Part shown: positions 41,201 to 44,337 of the stretch, one piece after another
How the letters are laid out: every line of letters begins with the position of its first letter
How positions within the stretch are numbered: the stretch's first letter is position 1
Assembly: GCA_015063745.1 (NCBI GenBank)
Contig: SVTO01000020.1
Span: 1 to 44,337, forward strand
Direction: 5' to 3'
DNA length: 44,337 bases
From: Oscillospiraceae bacterium
GTDB taxonomy: Bacteria > Bacillota > Clostridia > Oscillospirales > CAG-272
The notes under the pieces: model-generated
The model's database searches: none
The model's input: the letters and a program-made list of their open reading frames with translations, nothing else
What the model was told of the DNA's origin: nothing
Program-made: the position numbers and the translations under genes

Positions 41201-42982
41201 GCAACATTTACCTTTACCGGAACCGGTTTCGATATCATATCACTGACAGATTATGATTCCGGTGTCATTATTGTTGATATTGTTGGTACAGACGGTACAG
41301 ACTACACATACAGTGCGTTTGTCGATAATTATTATGGATATACCTATACAAACGGAAAATGGGAAGTTGTAACCGAAGCTCCGACAGAGGGCACTGGCGT
41401 TATCTGGCAGGTTCCTGTTATCAAAAAATCCGGCCTGGATTATGGTACGTATACTGTTACAATCAGTGTAGCGTATATAGATGTAATGAATCATGTAAAT
41501 GATGGTTCTTACAGTTTCTGGCTTGATTCTATCCGTATTTACGATCCCGCCGGTGTAACTGATGAGGAACTTAATGAAACAATCAAGGATGCATATGTTA
41601 AGGATAATGAATACAGTCCTTGCTATGTGACGATCAGAGATGTATTGGTTTCTTCCGGAGACCTTAATCTCGAAGGTACTGTTGAGGGCGTTGTTTTCAT
41701 TGATGGTAACGATAGTACTGGAAATATTTCTGAATATGCAAATCAGGGTCCGAATAACGAGACATATCTTGCTTCCGGTCAGGGTATATCTTTTAGAATC
41801 GTATCCGAATATGAAGTATCAAACAATATTCCTGGTAGTGTGCTTAATACATTTAAGCCTGCGGATGTACAAATCGGTGCAAAACTTGCATTTGGTGATA
41901 CAGTGACATTTACAGTAAACGATCGGATGTTTGAAAAGACTCTCGTAACAAAAACGGATATGTACTATTCGATCCCTGTTGCTGCACAAATGACACCCGC
42001 AATTGTTGAAAGAACAGTGGATAATGAAGTAAAGTATTATCTTGTTTACACTTCCGAACCTCTTGTTGTTCTTAATACATCTGGTGATGGCGTTCTTTCT
42101 CTTACAAATATCAAGGTAACTGATGCTGCAACCACTTATACTGTTCCTCAAACCACGAGAGCTATGCCTATGGCGGATGCATATGCTGAAGAATCTTATG
42201 ATGCAGCCGTACAGAACACAGTTAAGTTGGTCGTGGATATGGAAACTGTTGAATATGGTCTTAAGGTTGTTGACAATTTCTTCAGTGAACCTGAAGAAAT
42301 TCCTGAAGAAGAACCTGTATTCGAACCTGAAGTTTTTGAATTCAACATCACTCCCGGTATTGGCAAAAAGAAGGTACTTACCGTTATTACTTCCACAGAT
42401 GTAGCAAAGGTAACAGTAAACGGTAAGAATATGACCAAACTGAGTGGTATGGATATTTTCAAGGTGCTTTCCAAGGCTATGAAGGATCTTGCTAAGAGCA
42501 TTGGCATGGATTTGGATACAGATGACCATATTTTCTGGACCAGAAATGTTACTGCGGCTGATGAATACACCATTATAGCAAAGGATGCAACCGGTCTGGA
42601 AACAGCACCTGTTACAATCGATGCGTATGGCAGTACTATAACAATGGAAGACATTGAAGATGCCATCAGAAAGGCCAACATTGATGAAATGATGCAGGCA
42701 ATTGCTGAAAAGGTATTCAATCCCAAACACTTCGAATCCAAAGTTAGCAAGAGAAGTAACGGTCACAAGGAAGCAGTTGTCAAGACATCTGAAGATGTTG
42801 AATACGTAATTGTAAATGGTGAAATTGTTGACCACTATATTACGGAAACCGTCATCAACCTCGATACTGACGAAACTACTGTAAGTCGTGTGTTCGTATC
42901 TGAAGTAGAAGACGAAAATGTAGAAGTAACCGCATATAACGAAGAGGGCACAGCGTCCTCATCGGAAAACCTCAGTGAATGA
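35267..42982 (+). CDS. Giant secreted metallophosphoesterase-VWA protein
   Basis: A 2571-residue exported protein. Signal peptide 1-34 (cut near TKA-AGE). Residues 36-330: calcineurin-like phosphoesterase with GGDFQ (43-47), GDYD (80-83), GNHD (121-124), SHLP (188-191) and HGHDH (228-232); the usual first His is Gln47. Then modules in order A1 (411-559), B1 (576-665), B2 (668-754), A2 (774-926), B3 (937-1024), where A and B are two duplicated domain types. A von Willebrand A domain spans about 1064-1391 with MIDAS DTSSS at 1077-1081 and MSDGA near 1229. Beta-rich Ig-like domains follow (ALDDTIVIDYGQHVDINIL near 1760), then jelly-roll-like and acidic regions. No LPxTG or C-terminal membrane segment is seen. 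AGGAGG precedes the ATG. Confidence 0.88.
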   Translation: MQNFSFKRMTAWLLTLVMLVGLVPLGIIQPTKAAGETIYVLAGGDFQEAGDHANSAANVTNILAQVSKKYQTMDGFLFIGDYDCETHNDATETANGITALMGAVQGSYSNLNDANSVLVQGNHDYMDSRIDATGGHEFNGYAAYVLNEDDYPNSGGSQSGIQTLANKLKAWLNNKIGEGYSEPIFIVSHLPLAFTPRTVTQGDAKYAKYIFDVLNDAGKNGLNIIFLHGHDHAYGPDNYMGGEAIYLPEGDKICIAEAGSTSAWTEETLNFTYMNAGYTGYYSDAFTYVTTAGTDKLTMTVFAITDNQVTVERYSEDGLYNLKSAGYDGSYSNTSVTNVSLGLPKYSAVYASPQTISLTQSDASEMGTIGEWVGVESETPADDVTPSNGGWVEVIAPVPETPAVPGTPESTKYVYTLDTDGTVTDKADAEQGYLIVGSGNNNYAMTDNLGRTGVTITDNAITLDAQPNYEWWITSDGKITDGTNWLAASIDWRSGSVSVTTNESNAYSWSISHSGNGAYQISGQYSGMWTTTYYLRYSNNSFSITSSTNTVRLFSGAEVTTPATEGTPAVPGTNGTYGKIAGELTYDATVGMTADQAMALVKNGIDGYYYEAMSTPGANVTGTKVDDSVLTWEWVDTFNGNTAGDYAVKISYNGIELGTAEVVVPASTTYYIAEGNGLYLVDMNTTESNAMAAVKAGVTVSSATDANGTNKTAISDNDVTWNWVDKYNGADSGPYTVEILKDGTSLGTVEVKVNIQYETGINSDWTYIGETEATGGSYTYTLDTDGIEYGEEHKYIIVDDNEAIVLNANSASNGTAHSITISGNTATLNTRDYEYHMIQTSWYDSDQRVTERYELITKGDGSQYLYQESNGVRYGTRSSVKFQVNHHGNGIYDIHDEDGTEWYIIYNGGWTVTETTSARVRLYKYTGTTGGTPGGPIYALIEGNTIYNVDQGSSATKALAAVKAGITGYIATDANGAGKTALADSDLTWKWKNTFNGNSTGSYWIEISYQGKVLGTVEVRVVPAAVDNYPEYPDEGAVKVNKTATGIDFQSSGIAQIEVSASGVPVKKGVDVIIMLDTSSSMTSHNVTGSSKTRAQVLEESLKDLIKKFKTPGDDGQLLDIQVAIADFNGFYGENHNASDTPYDRDAADMMSDDISYNADSEAQIYTGDWTLGAGAFIPAEDLEDSYTLNYTSGTNYDYAMDAIYQLATAKKLSNGTEDRDLYVIFMSDGAAMQWNYYHSQGASSRWNNWITGAWDADDLTTQNLNCTTHAHYYNLEDTDGDGMLNEHWMANAIKGDPTQTYKVIRKTNTLGTAVDGEENMYMVAGLGATMFSISFDAQADTNVTEESMDKSIETLATDQTGTTKYYYKVTTAEELSDAFDVIGTEIAYAANNARFVDQMGSDFDLQLATSTYEVLLENGSTEERTIEPTIEILSYDIYTKAEADAEEIPDGKNIGDRKGTSTLNEVVMFDATGTRAYSNKIDVDKDGTYGVAVAADGTYSIADADDNIIGANGVIYAISFLYNTSASAVTIDKVDIPTGIKTDGTTTGTSAILEPETFYWNMGTVKTSELAMRYYVYLENSMGEDGGKAAGSYATNNFATLYYDNHLGNHCKKDTISPMMAWKAANVSYGFYLVNSAGQPVNLSGEIVDFSHRTEIIKKTFYEEVLLNQQEHVISLSVISEGVLPDGYALYDEKSAYTVTINSNGTGKWEITKSSDVDVASTYVTDYKGAEYTNVIFVNSTEYEYTHTTVWFAVKWEPQALDDTIVIDYGQHVDINILGNDMFGNYGKLVGIKNGANNYTDKATTNDIISSSATGDFGTAKIQTNGEVRYTLDTAKGMQMNDVDVFTYAVNYVNASFTQNNGFYYGQLTIIPATTIYYEETFVTFINSDKTNANLDSTSAGPGEWFRDEEFDDATQEEDRPGFVNFAADIDHNNVYGYDGINKEATKYSLGSAVKVTVDANTGRYYGLSDIRTVVPKATFTFTGTGFDIISLTDYDSGVIIVDIVGTDGTDYTYSAFVDNYYGYTYTNGKWEVVTEAPTEGTGVIWQVPVIKKSGLDYGTYTVTISVAYIDVMNHVNDGSYSFWLDSIRIYDPAGVTDEELNETIKDAYVKDNEYSPCYVTIRDVLVSSGDLNLEGTVEGVVFIDGNDSTGNISEYANQGPNNETYLASGQGISFRIVSEYEVSNNIPGSVLNTFKPADVQIGAKLAFGDTVTFTVNDRMFEKTLVTKTDMYYSIPVAAQMTPAIVERTVDNEVKYYLVYTSEPLVVLNTSGDGVLSLTNIKVTDAATTYTVPQTTRAMPMADAYAEESYDAAVQNTVKLVVDMETVEYGLKVVDNFFSEPEEIPEEEPVFEPEVFEFNITPGIGKKKVLTVITSTDVAKVTVNGKNMTKLSGMDIFKVLSKAMKDLAKSIGMDLDTDDHIFWTRNVTAADEYTIIAKDATGLETAPVTIDAYGSTITMEDIEDAIRKANIDEMMQAIAEKVFNPKHFESKVSKRSNGHKEAVVKTSEDVEYVIVNGEIVDHYITETVINLDTDETTVSRVFVSEVEDENVEVTAYNEEGTASSSENLSE

Positions 42983-42995
42983 TGGAGGTATATTT

Positions 42996-43250
42996 ATGAA
43001 AAAAACATATGTAAAACCGATGATTGTGTTTGAAAGTTTTAAGTTAACAACTAATATTGCTAATGGAGGGACCTGCGACAAAAAGGTTGGTAATCCGTCT
43101 GAGGGAACTTGTGGAATCCCAACCGCTCCAGGATCGCCGATTACATTGTTTGACAGTAGTGTTGGTGCTGGTTGTACAATGACCGGTGTTGATGGTGTTG
43201 ATGGTTGCTACCATGTACCTGAAGCTGGTCTCTACCTCTTCAACTCCTAA
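42996..43250 (+). CDS. Small four-cysteine leader-type peptide
   Basis: An 84-residue protein I cannot assign to a named family. It opens MKKTYVKPMIVFESFKLTTN, then IANGG at 21-25, followed by a Gly/Thr/Ser-rich part with cysteines 27, 39, 60 and 71, ending LYLFNS. The KP-x-I-x-F-E-x-F opening followed by a small-residue boundary and cysteine-rich tail looks like a leader plus core, as in ribosomal peptide precursors; the GG at 24-25 could be a cleavage site. The ATG at 42996 has a GGAGG site 7 bases upstream, 13 bases after the giant gene, so the two are probably co-transcribed. No modifying enzyme lies beside it. Confidence 0.75.
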   Translation: MKKTYVKPMIVFESFKLTTNIANGGTCDKKVGNPSEGTCGIPTAPGSPITLFDSSVGAGCTMTGVDGVDGCYHVPEAGLYLFNS

Positions 43251-43273
43251 CCCCCAAAAATTCACCTGATTCA

Positions 43274-43313
43274 AAAGTTGCCTGCCACCCAAAACGGCAG
43301 GCAGCTTTACTTT
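43274..43313 (+). terminator. Possible terminator after the small peptide
   Basis: An 11-13-base stem (GTTGCCTGCC around 43277-43286 with GGCAGGCAGC at 43296-43305, one G-U) followed by TTTACTTT. The T-tract is weak, so some read-through into the next gene is likely. Confidence 0.55.
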
Positions 43314-43324
43314 AAGAGGTCCAA

Positions 43325-44110
43325 ATGAAAAAACAAACCAAATCCAATAAGAATCCCACCGGACTTCCGGAATTACTTGTAGTTCTTTTAATCATTGTAG
43401 TATTGATCCTGCTCATTCTCCTCGTGCGTTCTTGCACGCCCAATGAGTCTGGTACTCCCGATCCTTCACAAACAGATACCAACCACGATTCGCCCAATTC
43501 GACCGAATTGAATCCCATCCCAATTGCAGACGTTGTCCTGCCGGTTTCTGTCACATCTGCTGTTACTGTAGACAATATCTTCACTGCCACCGGCTACTAT
43601 CCTGAAGACGGAACTGACGATGGTGTGGAAAATGTCCTTGCCGCAAAATTCACCAACACTTCTGACAAAGTCTTAGAATACATGACAGTAGTTCTGAAAG
43701 TCAACAGCGAATCCTACAACTTTGCCATTACTACACTTCCGGCTGGGAAATCTGTTTATGTCTTTAATTCTGACCGTAAGACTGCTCCCGATGTTATTAC
43801 CTCTTTAAGCGGCGTATCTGAATACGAGATCTACTTCGATGAAGAACCTGAAAAAATGGAAGAATCCATTGCTTCAGACGTTCAGAACGGTCTGATCGTT
43901 GTCAAGAACATCTCTGACAAAGACATAACCTCGGATATTGTAATCTATTACAAATCCAAAACGGAAAACGGTTACCTTGGAGGGATAACCTACCGGCTTC
44001 GTGTACCCGGCGGACTAAAATCCGGCGAAACATACAACGCATATGCCCCTCATTCCTATGCGCATATGACTGAGGTCATGTTCGTAAAACTGGAAACTCA
44101 AACTGAATAA
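43325..44110 (+). CDS. Membrane-anchored extracellular protein of unknown function
   Basis: A 261-residue protein I do not recognise. A basic N-terminus is followed by one strong membrane helix (about 14-36, ending VRSC), then a Pro/Ser/Thr/Asn-rich linker to about residue 65 and a beta-rich extracellular domain (VLAAKFTNTSDKVLEYMTVVLKVN; LIVVKNISDKDITSDIVIYYKSK) that looks like two related Ig-like/FxLYD-type folds. An AGAGG site precedes the ATG. It lies 75 bases after the small peptide and may belong to the same surface locus. Confidence 0.7.
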   Translation: MKKQTKSNKNPTGLPELLVVLLIIVVLILLILLVRSCTPNESGTPDPSQTDTNHDSPNSTELNPIPIADVVLPVSVTSAVTVDNIFTATGYYPEDGTDDGVENVLAAKFTNTSDKVLEYMTVVLKVNSESYNFAITTLPAGKSVYVFNSDRKTAPDVITSLSGVSEYEIYFDEEPEKMEESIASDVQNGLIVVKNISDKDITSDIVIYYKSKTENGYLGGITYRLRVPGGLKSGETYNAYAPHSYAHMTEVMFVKLETQTE

Positions 44111-44139
44111 ATAAGATCACCCACCAAATATAATAACCC

Positions 44140-44187
44140 AAAAGAGGGAAGAACAAATCCAAACCATCGTTCTCTCCTCTTTTTTTG
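44140..44187 (+). terminator. Terminator after the membrane protein gene
   Basis: Arms at 44140-44154 and 44169-44183 pair over 8 + 5 bases with a two-base internal mismatch, followed by a T-run. Confidence 0.7.
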
Positions 44188-44240
44188 TATTGCAGAATTA
44201 CGAATATCAACAACCAACCGATAAAGATCAAAACAAAACG

Positions 44241-44273
44241 AAAAAAGCCCTGAAAACTTTCGTTTTCAAGGCT
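44241..44273 (-). terminator. Terminator of tRNA-Leu
   Basis: On the minus strand a 12-base stem (AGCCTTGAAAAC, loop GAAA, GTTTTCAGGGCT, one U-G pair) ends in six T residues, directly after the tRNA CCA. Confidence 0.9.
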
Positions 44274-44337
44274 TGGTGCGGGCAAGAGGACTTGAACCTC
44301 CATGAAATTGCTTTCACTAGAACCTGAATCTAGCGCG
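44274..44337 (-). tRNA. tRNA-Leu (CAG), partial at window edge
   Basis: The 3' part of a minus-strand tRNA ending in an encoded CCA. The anticodon arm CTAGA-TTCAGGT-TCTAG gives CAG, a long variable arm (TGAAAGCAATTTCA) marks a class II tRNA, and the T-arm GGAGG-TTCAAGT-CCTCT is intact. The acceptor 5' half and D-arm lie beyond the window. Confidence 0.9.

Noticed and set aside
42996-43250. Treating the small peptide as a confirmed lasso, lanthi- or ranthipeptide
   Set aside because: No modification enzyme, dedicated peptidase or transporter is adjacent, so only a precursor-like form can be claimed.

Overview
The window looks like the chromosome of an anaerobic, endospore-forming Clostridia bacterium, most likely Oscillospiraceae/Ruminococcaceae-like. 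The evidence is a canonical spoIIAA-spoIIAB-sigF operon and spoVT, a pyrophosphate-type phosphofructokinase, a polymerase I without an intact proofreading site, strong AGGAGG ribosome sites, TTGACA-17-TATAAT promoters and bidirectional hairpin-T terminators. I saw no CRISPR array, phage, insertion sequence or rRNA.

Layout. 1-1.6 kb: degenerate ~60-base repeats, then a YgjP-like metalloprotease coupled to queH. 1.6-4.9 kb (minus): operon paaK - ACT-domain protein - sfsA - esterase. 5.2-6.3 kb: an AT-richer XRE regulator with its own promoter. 6.4-8.9 kb: polA. 9.0 kb: a two-hairpin intergenic element. 9.1-10.7 kb: the sigma-F operon. 11.0-13.6 kb: PPi-phosphofructokinase, HAD phosphatase and DUF1643 protein in one operon. 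13.6-15.0 kb: spoVT and a P-loop kinase-like protein. 15.1-17.3 kb: a GH78-like alpha-L-rhamnosidase. 17.6-19.6 kb: an ECF sigma factor overlapping a membrane-anchored serpin. 19.8-21.8 kb: lipid kinase, UPF0316 membrane protein and flavin split-barrel protein. 21.8-24.9 kb (minus): Asp-box lipoprotein, N-acetylneuraminate lyase and an AraC regulator. 25.2-27.0 kb: radical SAM/SPASM protein and a second AraC regulator. 27.1-29.4 kb: a MarR regulator and acyl-CoA ligase with two clear operators. 29.6-33.6 kb: a run of plus-strand genes (DUF212, PHP, SGNH esterase, AEC transporter, hexapeptide acetyltransferase). 33.7 kb: purC. 34.6-34.9 kb: tRNA-Met, tRNA-Glu, tRNA-Glu. 35.3-44.1 kb: a 2571-residue secreted protein (metallophosphoesterase, duplicated modules, von Willebrand A domain), then a small four-cysteine leader-type peptide and a membrane-anchored extracellular protein. 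The window ends inside a minus-strand tRNA-Leu.

How the genes fit together. Much of the window is housekeeping and sporulation. The accessory parts concern host or plant glycans (rhamnosidase, sialic acid lyase with lipoprotein, SGNH esterase) and the cell surface. The two most unusual loci are the ECF sigma/serpin pair, which looks like a surface sensor in which the extracellular domain is a protease inhibitor, and the giant surface protein with its small cysteine peptide and membrane partner. Functions for both are inferred from architecture and context only.
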